A DNA stretch of 64,000 bases, from NCBI RefSeq assembly GCF_001625575.1, contig NZ_AUXV01000026.1, positions 1 to 64,000 of the forward strand, read 5' to 3'. Position numbers and translations under genes: made by a program. Source of the DNA: Pseudoalteromonas luteoviolacea S2607 (GTDB taxonomy: Bacteria; Pseudomonadota; Gammaproteobacteria; Enterobacterales; Alteromonadaceae). The notes beneath the pieces were generated by a model, which was given only the letters and a program-made list of their open reading frames with translations, did no database searches and was not told where the DNA came from. Shown piece after piece: positions 27,956 through 37,196 of this stretch (position 1 is its first letter; every line of letters begins with the position of its first letter).

Positions 27956-29080
27956 ATGGCATTGAAAGATTATTTACAGCTGATGGTGGACAAAGAAGCT
28001 TCTGACTTGTTTGTTTCGTCAGGGCTTGCCGTTAGTGCCAAGATTGACGGTGAACTTCGTGCGTTGGACGATGAAGTGCTGGACAATGACGGTTCTCTTG
28101 CAATGGTTGAGTCTGCGATGACTGAAGTGCAAAAGCAACAGTTCCATCAAGAGAAAGAATGCAACTTTGCTGTTGCTAATGAGATAGGGCGTTTTCGTGT
28201 ATCTGCATTTTGGCAGCGCGACTGCGCTGGCATGGTTATCAGACGTATTGTGACTGAGATCCCCGATGTGACGCAATTGGGACTGCCCTCCGTATTAACC
28301 GATGTAATTATGTCGAAGCGTGGTTTGGTATTGTTTGTTGGTGGTACAGGTACGGGTAAATCAACATCGCTTGCAGCCTTGCTTGGTTACCGTAATCGCA
28401 ATCAGCGAGGTCATATTCTAACGATTGAAGATCCAATTGAATTTGTGCATGAACATCGCAAGAGTATCATCACACAAAGAGAAGTTGGGTTAGATACAGA
28501 AAGCTTCGAGGCTGCCCTGAAAAGTTCATTGCGGCAGGCGCCAGACGTTATTTTAATTGGTGAAATTCGCTCACAAGAAACCATGGAATATGCGTTAAGT
28601 TTCGCAGAAACGGGACACCTTTGTGTAGCGACGTTGCATGCTAATAATGCTAACCAGGCGATTGACCGTATCATGCACTTAGTGCCAAAAGAAAAGCATG
28701 ACAAACTTAAATATGATTTGGCGCTCAATCTACGCGCGATTGTCGCTCAGCAACTTGTTCCGAATTCGAAAGGTGAAGGGCGAGTTGCTGCAATAGAAGT
28801 GTTACTTAACTCACCGATGGTCGCTGAGTTGATTAAGAAAGGTGACATTGGCTCTATTAAAGAAACAATGTCTAAATCTAAAGAGATGGGCATGCAGACA
28901 TTTGACCAAGCGTTATTTGAATTATATAAAAATCAGCGGATTAATTATGCTGATGCGCTTCATCATGCTGACTCGCCTAATGATCTGCGTTTGATGATCA
29001 AACTGCAAAATAATGAGCAAAAAGGAGCTGGCTTTTTACAAGGGGTCACCATTGATGGGTTGGAAGGCAAGAAAAACTAA
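27956..29080 (+). CDS. pilU: Type IV pilus retraction ATPase PilU
   Basis: A 374-residue PilT paralogue. Walker A is GGTGTGKST (about residues 129-137), with RQAPDVILIGEIRSQETMEYAL and GHLCVATLHANNANQAIDRI. PilU acts together with PilT to boost retraction force. It is separated from pilT by two bases, so the two are cotranslated. The last 26 bp overlap the start of a periplasmic binding-protein-like gene, a less common arrangement. Confidence 0.95.
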   Translation: MALKDYLQLMVDKEASDLFVSSGLAVSAKIDGELRALDDEVLDNDGSLAMVESAMTEVQKQQFHQEKECNFAVANEIGRFRVSAFWQRDCAGMVIRRIVTEIPDVTQLGLPSVLTDVIMSKRGLVLFVGGTGTGKSTSLAALLGYRNRNQRGHILTIEDPIEFVHEHRKSIITQREVGLDTESFEAALKSSLRQAPDVILIGEIRSQETMEYALSFAETGHLCVATLHANNANQAIDRIMHLVPKEKHDKLKYDLALNLRAIVAQQLVPNSKGEGRVAAIEVLLNSPMVAELIKKGDIGSIKETMSKSKEMGMQTFDQALFELYKNQRINYADALHHADSPNDLRLMIKLQNNEQKGAGFLQGVTIDGLEGKKN

Positions 29081-29942
29081 GTTTTTTAACATTATTGCTT
29101 TCTATTTTCTGAGCCTCGCTGAATGTAGCTGGGCTCAAAATGAGTATGTTGACATATATATTCGTGATGATGTGTATGTTAACTACACGACCCTCATTGC
29201 AGGTCGCTCTCCACTGCTTGTGGATGACTTCCACTCTCAATTTATACGCCGTGATGTGATAGACATGGTGTTACTGCATAAAGCGTTATTGCTCGGTGGC
29301 TTTGATAAACCTTTTAAATACCGCCCTGGAAACATTAATTTCAGAGATACCAATTTACTAGAACAAGGAAAGCAGTTGTTAAGCTTTGATACTTATTGGT
29401 ACGAAGAAGCACTCGATAAAAAAGATAAGCTGTTTATCAGTGACCCTGTTGTTAGAAAAGGAGAGTTTTACGCGGGTCTGTATTATGCAAAAACAAACAC
29501 GAAGATGGCGAAGCTATCGTCTATTAATGATCTACAGGAATTAACGGCAGTATCGTCAAACCGCTGGGTGGTTGATTGGCAAACACTGAGCAACCTGCCG
29601 TTAAAAAGGTTGCTAAACGAAACAACATGGGCAGCGCAAGCGCAAATGGTAAATAAACAATGGGTTGACTTTATGTTGATCCCCCTGATGCCGCATGCGG
29701 GAAATGATTTTCAACTAGCGGGGATAAGCCTCGTGTCTCATCCTCACTGGGTTGTATTGTTAGATAGCAGTCGCCATTTTGTGGTGTCTAAACTGCACCC
29801 AGATGGTGAACGGGCATTCTTGGCAATACAAAGAGGTTTGAAAAAGCTCAGGTTGCAGGGAAAAATCGTTGATGCATATCGACAAGCTGGATTAATCCCT
29901 GATTTAAATCAATATCGGCAATTAAATGCAATGCCTCGTTAG
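29055..29942 (+). CDS. Periplasmic solute-binding-like protein
   Basis: A 295-residue predicted secreted protein. From ATG 29055 (AAGGGG upstream) the N-terminus is a signal peptide, MGWKARKTKFFNIIAFYF, cleaved after about residue 28 (CSWAQ). The body resembles family 3 extracellular solute-binding proteins: LEQGKQLLSFDTYWYEEALDKKDKLFISDPVVRKGEFYAGLY, a late HPHWVVLLDSSRHFVVSKLHPDGERAFLAIQRGL and a final helix before PDLNQYRQLN. No transporter permease or ATPase is adjacent, so it may be a sensor or scavenging protein. It overlaps pilU and is probably cotranscribed with pilTU. The fold call is inferred from texture, not from a strict motif. Confidence 0.65.
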   Translation: MGWKARKTKFFNIIAFYFLSLAECSWAQNEYVDIYIRDDVYVNYTTLIAGRSPLLVDDFHSQFIRRDVIDMVLLHKALLLGGFDKPFKYRPGNINFRDTNLLEQGKQLLSFDTYWYEEALDKKDKLFISDPVVRKGEFYAGLYYAKTNTKMAKLSSINDLQELTAVSSNRWVVDWQTLSNLPLKRLLNETTWAAQAQMVNKQWVDFMLIPLMPHAGNDFQLAGISLVSHPHWVVLLDSSRHFVVSKLHPDGERAFLAIQRGLKKLRLQGKIVDAYRQAGLIPDLNQYRQLNAMPR

Positions 29943-29955
29943 ATGAACAATACTT

Positions 29956-30408
29956 TTACTCACCCCATAGCTGTTCAAAAAAGCTTTCTAAAATAATCAC
30001 CGCAGACATTGCATCTACATTGTCTTTGGCTAGGGATCGGTAACCCCCTTGATCGAATAGCCTAGCTTTCGCATCGGTTGTTGTTAACCTTTCATCCTGA
30101 GTTTCAACAGGCAGGCGGTAGTTGTTGTGCAAACGGTTGGCAAACTTTTTAGCTGCAAACGTCACCTGTTGATTGGTGCCGTCCATATTAAGCGGCAGGC
30201 CAACAACAAGGAGATCTGGCTGCCATTCTTTTACGTGCACTTCGATATCTGACCAATTTGGAATACCGTCACGTGCTTTTACTGCCCCTATACTTGTTGC
30301 GGTACCAGTCACTTCTTGGCCAACGGCCATACCTATACTTTTGGTGCCAAAATCGAACCCCATTACAGTGCGCTGACCTACGGGGGTCTTTTCTTTTTTA
30401 CTACTCAT
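29956..30408 (-). CDS. ruvX: Holliday junction resolvase-like RuvX (YqgF)
   Basis: A 150-residue RNase H-fold protein. Key acids lie in [30 protein letters not shown] and [16 protein letters not shown], and the C-terminal [17 protein letters not shown] is typical. In E. coli YqgF processes the 5' end of pre-16S rRNA and may resolve junctions. It follows yqgE with a five-base gap, the conserved yqgE-yqgF pair. Confidence 0.94.
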   Translation of the reverse strand: MSSKKEKTPVGQRTVMGFDFGTKSIGMAVGQEVTGTATSIGAVKARDGIPNWSDIEVHVKEWQPDLLVVGLPLNMDGTNQQVTFAAKKFANRLHNNYRLPVETQDERLTTTDAKARLFDQGGYRSLAKDNVDAMSAVIILESFFEQLWGE

Positions 30409-30413
30409 TTTGT

Positions 30414-30971
30414 TTATGCATGTCCTGCTTGATTACTGAGCTGTGCGATATCAATACCGAGCATACTGACTGCTTTTTCCCAGCGTTTTTCAGGTGGTGT
30501 ACTAAAAATAATTTCTGGATCAGCTTGAATGATTAACCAAGAGTTTTCGAGGATTTCTTTCTCTAGCTGGCCTTTTTCCCACCCAGAATAGCCTAGCGTG
30601 ATGATAAACGCCTCAGGACTATCATGGTAAGTGAGAGACGCGAGCACATCCTTAGAGGTTGTGATCATAATATCAGAGCTAAGCTCTTTGCTCGAAGCAT
30701 AGCCTATCTTCGGCGTATGTAGCACAAAGCCTCGATCAGTATGTACAGGACCACCTGCAAATACCGTTTGCTCAGCAGCGTTGCTTGATTTGTCGTTGTC
30801 TATTTCGATTTGATCAAGCAGTTCGCCAACGGTTACGTCAATAGGGTGATTGACTATTAGGCCCATCGCCCCTTCTTCGTTGTGTTCGCAGATGTAAGTG
30901 ACCGAACGTTTAAATAGCGGGTCTTGCAAATTTGGCATCGCGATGAGAAAGTGATTTGCTAATGATTGCAT
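30414..30971 (-). CDS. yqgE: YqgE/AlgH family protein
   Basis: A 185-residue cytoplasmic protein with the family hallmarks: N-terminal [56 protein letters not shown] and a late [21 protein letters not shown]. The related Pseudomonas AlgH protein was linked to alginate regulation, but the biochemical role is unknown. It is cotranscribed with ruvX and lies 19 bp from gshB. Confidence 0.93.
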   Translation of the reverse strand: MQSLANHFLIAMPNLQDPLFKRSVTYICEHNEEGAMGLIVNHPIDVTVGELLDQIEIDNDKSSNAAEQTVFAGGPVHTDRGFVLHTPKIGYASSKELSSDIMITTSKDVLASLTYHDSPEAFIITLGYSGWEKGQLEKEILENSWLIIQADPEIIFSTPPEKRWEKAVSMLGIDIAQLSNQAGHA

Positions 30972-30990
30972 GCGTGACCCCTTCTATGAT

Positions 30991-31950
30991 TTAACTTTCA
31001 GTATGGTTGAGTTTTGTTTCAATCGCATCAAAAAACTTGTCCATAATAGATATATCGTATGCAGCTTCAATTTCCTTAACACATGTCGGCGCTGTGACAT
31101 TAATTTCTGTCAACCTATTTCCAATGATGTCTAGGCCTACAAAGATTAGACCCTTTTCTTTTAGAGTTGGTGCTATGGCTTCTGCGATTTTTCTGTCACT
31201 GTCGCTAATAGGTCTTGCCTCGCCACGACCACCAGCTGCCAAGTTACCTCGCGTTTCACCGCTCTGAGGGATACGAGCTAGGCAATAAGGGATCACCTCA
31301 CCATCTACTACTAATACGCGTTTATCACCTTCTTTGATCTCCGGGATGTAATTCTGCGCCATGGCAAAACGTTGTCCGTGCTCTGTCAAAGTTTCGCAAA
31401 TAACGCCAATATTCGGATCGCTCTTTTGTACTCTAAAAATCGATGCGCCGCCCATACCATCAAGTGGCTTAAGAATAATGTCTTGGTGCTTTTCTAAAAA
31501 CTCTCTAATTTGCTGTGTATTACGCGTGACCAAGGTATCTGGCGTATGTTCACTAAACCAAGCTGTAAATAACTTTTCATTAGCGTCTCGTAGGCTTTGT
31601 GGTTTATTGACGACTAGCGTCCCAGCAAGTTCAGCGCGTTCAAGAATATAAGTCGCGTAGATATACTCCGTGTCAAAAGGAGGGTCTTTACGCATTAAAA
31701 TGACGTCTAATTCACTTAGTGCAATGTCTTCTTTATCAGCCAGCTCATACCAGTGTTGTTCATCATTAAACACCTTTGCTTTGGCGGCGGTCGCTCTACC
31801 TGCACCTTGATACAGATACAAGTCATCCATTTCCATGTAATACAGCTCATACCCTCTTTGTTGTGCTGCCATCATCATGGCAAAACCAGTATCTTTTTTA
31901 ATGTTGAAACCACTGATTGGATCTGAAATTATCCCGAGTTTGACTGCCAT
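30991..31950 (-). CDS. gshB: Glutathione synthetase
   Basis: A 319-residue ATP-grasp enzyme joining gamma-glutamylcysteine and glycine. LGIISDPISGFNIKKDTGFAMMMAAQ, MRKDPPFDTEYIYATY, ILKPLDGMGGASIFRV and RGNLAAGGRGEARPIS with the late GLDIIGNRLTEINVTAPTCVKEIE are family signatures. E. coli GshB is 316 residues. It lies upstream of yqgE and downstream of rsmE in one minus-strand series, a frequent gammaproteobacterial order. Confidence 0.97.
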   Translation of the reverse strand: MAVKLGIISDPISGFNIKKDTGFAMMMAAQQRGYELYYMEMDDLYLYQGAGRATAAKAKVFNDEQHWYELADKEDIALSELDVILMRKDPPFDTEYIYATYILERAELAGTLVVNKPQSLRDANEKLFTAWFSEHTPDTLVTRNTQQIREFLEKHQDIILKPLDGMGGASIFRVQKSDPNIGVICETLTEHGQRFAMAQNYIPEIKEGDKRVLVVDGEVIPYCLARIPQSGETRGNLAAGGRGEARPISDSDRKIAEAIAPTLKEKGLIFVGLDIIGNRLTEINVTAPTCVKEIEAAYDISIMDKFFDAIETKLNHTES

Positions 31951-32043
31951 TGCATTTACCTTATGAGTTACTTTTAGAGTATCGTTCGGTGCGGCAAGTA
32001 TTCTGCCGCCGTGTAACGTTTATATGTGGTCGTATTTGGTAAT

Positions 32044-32778
32044 TTAAAGAGCCAAATCACCAAACTGCAGCTGAAGAGCGCTCAAAACTGTTAGGGCTGC
32101 CGTCTCTGTACGCAGTACGCGAGGTCCGATTTTAATATCAACAAAGCCCTGTTCGCTGGTGCTGTGCATTTCTTCATCGGTAAACCCGCCTTCAGGCCCC
32201 ACTAAAAACCTAACTCCATGCTTTGGCTCTGGTAAGGTCTTGATTGAGTGCGCAGCGCGTGGATGTAGTGTCAGCTTCAATTCGTCACTTTGCTGGGCTA
32301 GCCACTGTTCAAGTGTCATAGGCGTATGGATTTTTGTGATGTAGTTACGGCCAGATTGCTCTGCTGCTGATATAGCGATTTTTTGCCATTGCTGATGCTT
32401 CTTAGCAAGCCTATCACCACTCAGTTTGACACCACAGCGTGTCGTGAATAGCGGCGTAATTTCGCTCACTCCAAGCTCAACCGACTTTTGAATGGTAAAG
32501 TCCATTTTATCGCCTCGTGAGATCCCCTGACCTAAATGAACCTTTAATGGTGACTCTGCACACTTGTCGATGAACTCGGTGGGTACAACCGTTACCGACT
32601 TTTTTGATACGGATTCTATGGTTGCTAAGTATTCGCCACCTTGACCATTAAATAGACTTACTTGCTCGCCAGCGCCCATACGCAATACACGCGCTATGTG
32701 GCCTGCAGCATCTTCACTTAAGTCTGTAGATTGATTAATTGATAAGTCAGAAGGTTGGTATATGTGTGGAATTCGCAT
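32044..32778 (-). CDS. rsmE: 16S rRNA m3U1498 methyltransferase RsmE
   Basis: A 244-residue SPOUT-fold methyltransferase (E. coli 243) that modifies U1498 of 16S rRNA. ATG 32778 (MRIPHIYQPSDL) was chosen; the frame opens at a GTG nine bases earlier. The SAM-binding knot contains FLVGPEGGFTDEEM and KIGPRVLRTETAALTVLSALQ, and SAAEQSGRNYI is also typical. It lies 93 bp upstream of gshB. Confidence 0.95.
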   Translation of the reverse strand: MRIPHIYQPSDLSINQSTDLSEDAAGHIARVLRMGAGEQVSLFNGQGGEYLATIESVSKKSVTVVPTEFIDKCAESPLKVHLGQGISRGDKMDFTIQKSVELGVSEITPLFTTRCGVKLSGDRLAKKHQQWQKIAISAAEQSGRNYITKIHTPMTLEQWLAQQSDELKLTLHPRAAHSIKTLPEPKHGVRFLVGPEGGFTDEEMHSTSEQGFVDIKIGPRVLRTETAALTVLSALQLQFGDLAL

Positions 32779-32894
32779 CGTGTACACGTTCTAGATTTTC
32801 AATGCGTCAATGGTAAGGCTTTCGTGGCAGTGAGTCTAGCGCCAGATACCCTAACACACTGTATAAAAAACAGTACAATGGCGGGGAAAGTGCA

Positions 32895-33377
32895 TTAATC
32901 AGTAGTATCTGTTTTTAGTACTATGAACTCGCTAAATGTATCTTCTTTAGTTGCGGCAAGGCTCGAGTTACATGTTAGGTGATTGTTATTAAACGGATCT
33001 GAAATGCGATGATAGTCGTAACCATTTGGTAATTGTTCAATGGTGTATCGCTCTGCATGTAAAGAGTTAAAAATAAACCTTTGCTTCTCATCTGCTAGAT
33101 GATAATCCAAAGAGTTTATAAGGACGCCTTTTATTTGATGATGTTCGTGGAGGTAAGTAGCAAGCTCAGAGACGCTGATTTCATTATCAAAATCACAGTA
33201 GCTATAGTCTTTGATTTGGTCCTTAAACATCATTTTAAGCATCTGTTTTGTATTATCGCCAGCAATAATAATCTTACTGGGAGTATCAGGCGCCAGTGTC
33301 TTTACAAATTCAACAAACTCTTGGCTAAACTCCCAGTTACTATCAACGAGTAAGAAGTTATCTAAGTTCAAGGACAT
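32895..33377 (-). CDS. Hypothetical protein
   Basis: A 160-residue cytoplasmic protein I do not recognise, starting MSLNLDNFLLVDSNWEFSQEFVEFVKTL. Alternating beta and alpha stretches (SKIIIAGDN, KGVLINSLDYHLADEKQRFIFNSL) suggest a small alpha/beta fold, possibly receiver-like, but no phosphorylation motif can be named. It is followed by rsmE on the same strand after a 116-bp gap and preceded by the DUF350-like gene with a 40-bp gap, so it may be cotranscribed with the latter. Confidence 0.6.
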   Translation of the reverse strand: MSLNLDNFLLVDSNWEFSQEFVEFVKTLAPDTPSKIIIAGDNTKQMLKMMFKDQIKDYSYCDFDNEISVSELATYLHEHHQIKGVLINSLDYHLADEKQRFIFNSLHAERYTIEQLPNGYDYHRISDPFNNNHLTCNSSLAATKEDTFSEFIVLKTDTTD

Positions 33378-33417
33378 AACTCTCCAGAAGCACGATCTCC
33401 AATATCTATTTACGCAG

Positions 33418-34311
33418 CTAAATTGAAAACATGTTTATTAGTAAATAGCCCATGGTACAAAAAACAGCAAATTCTAAGCAGGCAATACCAATATTATCTT
33501 GATGGTCAACTTCTAATCCAATGTTCACTTTTGGCAACACTATTTTTATTAGTAACCTGCTACATAGGTATAGAAGTATCCACATAAATATGGAGTGAAT
33601 AAGTACAGTCAGTAAACTATCTACGATTTTTCCTTCATAACTGGGTGCACTGTGTAAGCCTGCGTAAATAGCTAAAGCTAAACCAATGGTTTTACCCGCA
33701 TAACGAATGCCAATGGAAGTGTTAGCTAGGTTGAAATTGTCCTGTAGAGAAGCCCCTTGATTGGATTTAGCAAAACGAGACTCCCTAAACTTACTGTCTA
33801 ATGCAAACAACAATTGCAAAACAATGAAACAGATACTAGCGATAAAGAGGGATTTGAAGTCAGTCGGGGCAAACCACTGGTACAATCCAAGGACGAGGAT
33901 GCAATTGCCTATTAACATGCCCGAGTCCACTAAAGCTGCACAGACATTTTGGTTTAATATAGCTTGAGCTTCATTGAACCGATAGAGAATCCATTTTCGA
34001 TGTATATACTGCCCTAGATATATATAGGACCAAATTAATCCCATTGGCAGCAGTATTTGCATATGTATGACAGAGGCATCAAATACAGTAAGGTTGCCGA
34101 AAAAATAACTGATACTGCCACACAAAACGGCTACTTTGGCAGCATAGTTGATCCCAAGTGCAAAGTTGTCACGTTGCGCTAGTTCTTTTTGCAATAACTT
34201 TTTGGCATGCATTTGCACAATTAAACGCAGACTGGTGAGTGCTATACAGATGAGCACTAGGCTGCTTCCAATGATGAAAAAATTGCTGTTTTCTAAAGAC
34301 AAGTAACTCAT
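33418..34311 (-). CDS. DUF350-like duplicated membrane protein
   Basis: A 297-residue polytopic membrane protein with about eight hydrophobic helices in two similar halves (about residues 8-150 and 155-297). Each half carries the DUF350-like pattern: an asparagine-led helix before a small-residue helix, NQNVCAALVDSGMLIGNCIL in the first and HQDNIGIACLEFAVFCTMGYL in the second. ATG 34311 was preferred because longer frames run into the glnE start region. DUF350 proteins are of unknown function. It is divergent from glnE across about 80 bp. The family call rests on pattern memory and is moderately sure. Confidence 0.6.
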   Translation of the reverse strand: MSYLSLENSNFFIIGSSLVLICIALTSLRLIVQMHAKKLLQKELAQRDNFALGINYAAKVAVLCGSISYFFGNLTVFDASVIHMQILLPMGLIWSYIYLGQYIHRKWILYRFNEAQAILNQNVCAALVDSGMLIGNCILVLGLYQWFAPTDFKSLFIASICFIVLQLLFALDSKFRESRFAKSNQGASLQDNFNLANTSIGIRYAGKTIGLALAIYAGLHSAPSYEGKIVDSLLTVLIHSIFMWILLYLCSRLLIKIVLPKVNIGLEVDHQDNIGIACLEFAVFCTMGYLLINMFSI

Positions 34312-34391
34312 GCTCAGTGTAAGGTTTGTGTTATTTAGCGTTACTATAACACTGCCCAACAAATGAGCCACAGGGCACCGGAGATTTTTGT

Positions 34392-37187
34392 ATGGAACAA
34401 AACCACAAGACAGGTGAATTAACCCAACTAGGGCAGCAGCGATTTCGTGAGTTATTTCCTGAACGCGATACACACGATCAAGTCGTTCAGCTTTTAGCCC
34501 TGAGTGATTTTGCTTATCGCATATTGGCGCAGCACCCTCAATGGGTTGATTGGCTGTTAGATGAACAAGCTATGCAAAGTCGTCGCTGCGAAGCAATTTT
34601 TACTTCTGTGGTGGCTGATCTCAACGAGCAAGATGCTTTTAGGCAGTTACGTGTTTATCGTAAACGCTATTGGTTGAAATTAATGTGGCTTGATCTGGTG
34701 CTTGGTAACGATATTGCAGACAGCATTTTATATCAATCACAGTTAAGTGAGCACCTTATTGCGAGCGCAAATGAATGGGCGTTCTTGCAGGTCGCCGCGA
34801 GCAACGGGGTGCCTCTAAATGAACGCGGGCAGCCTATCCCCATGCTGGTACTGGGTATGGGTAAACTCGGGGGACAAGAGCTAAACTTTTCTTCTGATAT
34901 CGATCTTATTTTTACTTACCCAAAGTCTGTGAACACGCAAGGTGGGCGGCGCAGTGTTGAGGCACAAGTCTTTTATACTAAAGTTGCACAAAAGCTGATC
35001 GCAGCTTTGGATCAACGTACCATGGATGGTCAGGTTTTTCGTGTTGATATGCGGTTGAGGCCTTTTGGTGACAGTGGCCCTTTAGTAATGAGCTTTTCAG
35101 CAATGGAAGACTACTACCAAGATCAAGGGCGCGAGTGGGAGCGTTACGCGATGCTTAAAGCACGCCTGTTAGGAGAAAAGAACGCTTATTGGGATGAGTT
35201 TAAAGTACTTATTAGACCATTTGTATTTCGTCGCTATATCGACTTTTCAGTGATCGAATCGCTGAGAAAAATGAAGTATATGATTGCTCAAGAAGTTCGA
35301 CGCAAAGGGCTCAAAAACAACATCAAATTAGGGGCTGGTGGTATTCGCGAAGTAGAATTCATAGTACAAGCCTTGCAGATGATCAGAGGTGGCCGAGAAC
35401 CTGAATTACAAGTTCCTTCATTACTAAGCGCTTTAAGTACATTGGCTAAATTAGATGTTATCCCGAAAAAAGTTGCCACAGAGTTGCAATCGCAATACTT
35501 GTTTTTGCGTCGTGCTGAGCAGTATTTACAGGCATTCAATGATGAGCAAACACAAACACTACCTGACGACGACTTAAACCAGCTCAGGTTGTGCCAGCTT
35601 CTTGGGGTCAGCGACACACATGCACTGTTTGCATTGTTTGACACGGTACAATCAGGGATTCGACAAGAGTTTGTTCAGGTCATTGGAGAGGAGCCTCATG
35701 ATTGTGAAGAGTTAGACTCAAGCTATACCTCGGCATGGGAACAACGAGATATGAGCTATTTAGAGATTGGATTATCACCATCAGAGTGTACTCAGTGGCA
35801 GGGGGTCCTAGATACGTTTTATGCGGGTATCAATAAAAAACAAATAGGGGTTCGTGGTCGAGATGTCCTTGATCGGTTAATGCCCTTAGTTTTACGAGAA
35901 ATGAGCGCCATCAAGTCGGCGGAGACACTGCAAAGTGTGCTCGATATCATTGCCAAAGTTGCATCAAGAACAGCGTATTTAGAGCTCTTGTATGAAAACA
36001 TAGGTGCTTTACAACAGCTAATAAAGCTTTGCGCACACAGTTCTTGGATAGCTTTGCAAATAGCACGGTACCCAATCTTGCTGGACGAACTCTTAGATCC
36101 TGCTGTGTTATACCGCCCACTGCCTCTGAACGCCTATTACAGTGAAATCCAACAATATTTCTTACGCATTGATGAAGACGACCTAGAGCTGCAAATGGAA
36201 GCCTTGAGGCAATTTAAGCAAACTCAACAACTGCGGATAGCGGCAGCAGATGCAACGGGCGTTTTGGATATTATGAAGGTCAGTGATCACCTCACTGCTC
36301 TTGCTGAATCAATTGTTGCCAAGGCGGTTGATATTGCATGGGCACAAATGGTTGGTCGCTATGGGTACCCAGAAGGGGCCTCTGTAAGTGCTAAAGGGTT
36401 TGCTGTGATAGCCTATGGCAAAGGAGGGGGCTTTGAACTGGGGTATGAATCAGATCTAGACTTAGTGTTTGTGCACAATTGTGATGGTAGCAGTAAGACC
36501 ATGGGGGATAAGGCGATTTCTTCAAGGCAGTTTTACTTGAAACTTGCACAGCGGTTAATGCATCTGTTCAATACGAGGACCCCATCGGGGATATTGTATG
36601 AGTTAGATACACGATTACGACCAGAAGGAAACTCGGGCTTATTGGCAATTAATATTGAGAGTTACTATCAATATCAACAAGAGCAAGCTTGGACCTGGGA
36701 GCATCAGGCCTTGGTGAGGGCGAGAATGGTTGTTGGAGAGTCGGATTTGGTAGAAAGGTTCCACTGGATACGCCATGATATTTTGTGCCAACAGCGTGAT
36801 ATAGAAGCGCTTAAACAAGACATCGTAAAAATGCGTGCGAAAATGCGCGCCCACTTGTCTAAAGACAGTGAACAAGAGTTTGATCTCAAGCAGGGCGGTG
36901 GTGGTATGACAGATATTGAGTTTTTAACCCAATATTTAGTGCTTGCCTTTTCCCATGATTACCCTGCGCTCACACGTTATTCAGATAACATTCGAATTTT
37001 AGAACAAGCCTGTGCTGAGTCGGTCATTAGTGAGCATCAGCAATCCACTTTAACGCAAGCATACTGTCAATTAAGAGAGTGTTATCACTTGAACAGTTTA
37101 AATGGCAAAGGAAAGACAATCGATGCTCAAAAGCTGGTAGAGCAAAGTTCGATGGTGAAATGTATTTGGCAGGCCTACCTTGAGTAG
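34392..37187 (+). CDS. glnE: Glutamine synthetase adenylyltransferase/deadenylase GlnE
   Basis: A 931-residue bifunctional regulator (E. coli 946) that adenylylates and deadenylylates glutamine synthetase in response to PII and glutamine. The N-terminal nucleotidyltransferase centre is GMGKLGGQELNFSSDIDLIF (about residues 156-175), with RVDMRLRPFGDSGPLV. The C-terminal one is YGKGGGFELGYESDLDLVF (about 676-694), with LDTRLRPEGNSGLL. Both active sites look intact. It is monocistronic here. A hairpin overlaps its stop codon. Confidence 0.97.
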   Translation: MEQNHKTGELTQLGQQRFRELFPERDTHDQVVQLLALSDFAYRILAQHPQWVDWLLDEQAMQSRRCEAIFTSVVADLNEQDAFRQLRVYRKRYWLKLMWLDLVLGNDIADSILYQSQLSEHLIASANEWAFLQVAASNGVPLNERGQPIPMLVLGMGKLGGQELNFSSDIDLIFTYPKSVNTQGGRRSVEAQVFYTKVAQKLIAALDQRTMDGQVFRVDMRLRPFGDSGPLVMSFSAMEDYYQDQGREWERYAMLKARLLGEKNAYWDEFKVLIRPFVFRRYIDFSVIESLRKMKYMIAQEVRRKGLKNNIKLGAGGIREVEFIVQALQMIRGGREPELQVPSLLSALSTLAKLDVIPKKVATELQSQYLFLRRAEQYLQAFNDEQTQTLPDDDLNQLRLCQLLGVSDTHALFALFDTVQSGIRQEFVQVIGEEPHDCEELDSSYTSAWEQRDMSYLEIGLSPSECTQWQGVLDTFYAGINKKQIGVRGRDVLDRLMPLVLREMSAIKSAETLQSVLDIIAKVASRTAYLELLYENIGALQQLIKLCAHSSWIALQIARYPILLDELLDPAVLYRPLPLNAYYSEIQQYFLRIDEDDLELQMEALRQFKQTQQLRIAAADATGVLDIMKVSDHLTALAESIVAKAVDIAWAQMVGRYGYPEGASVSAKGFAVIAYGKGGGFELGYESDLDLVFVHNCDGSSKTMGDKAISSRQFYLKLAQRLMHLFNTRTPSGILYELDTRLRPEGNSGLLAINIESYYQYQQEQAWTWEHQALVRARMVVGESDLVERFHWIRHDILCQQRDIEALKQDIVKMRAKMRAHLSKDSEQEFDLKQGGGGMTDIEFLTQYLVLAFSHDYPALTRYSDNIRILEQACAESVISEHQQSTLTQAYCQLRECYHLNSLNGKGKTIDAQKLVEQSSMVKCIWQAYLE

Positions 37188-37190
37188 GCC
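37172..37190. terminator. Hairpin over the glnE stop codon
   Basis: GGCCTAC (37172-37178) and GTAGGCC (37184-37190) pair perfectly around CTTGA, a GC-rich 7-bp stem spanning the TAG stop. No T-tract follows on either strand, so terminator function between the convergent glnE and TcpQ-like genes is doubtful. Confidence 0.35.
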
Positions 37191-37196
37191 CAAGTA

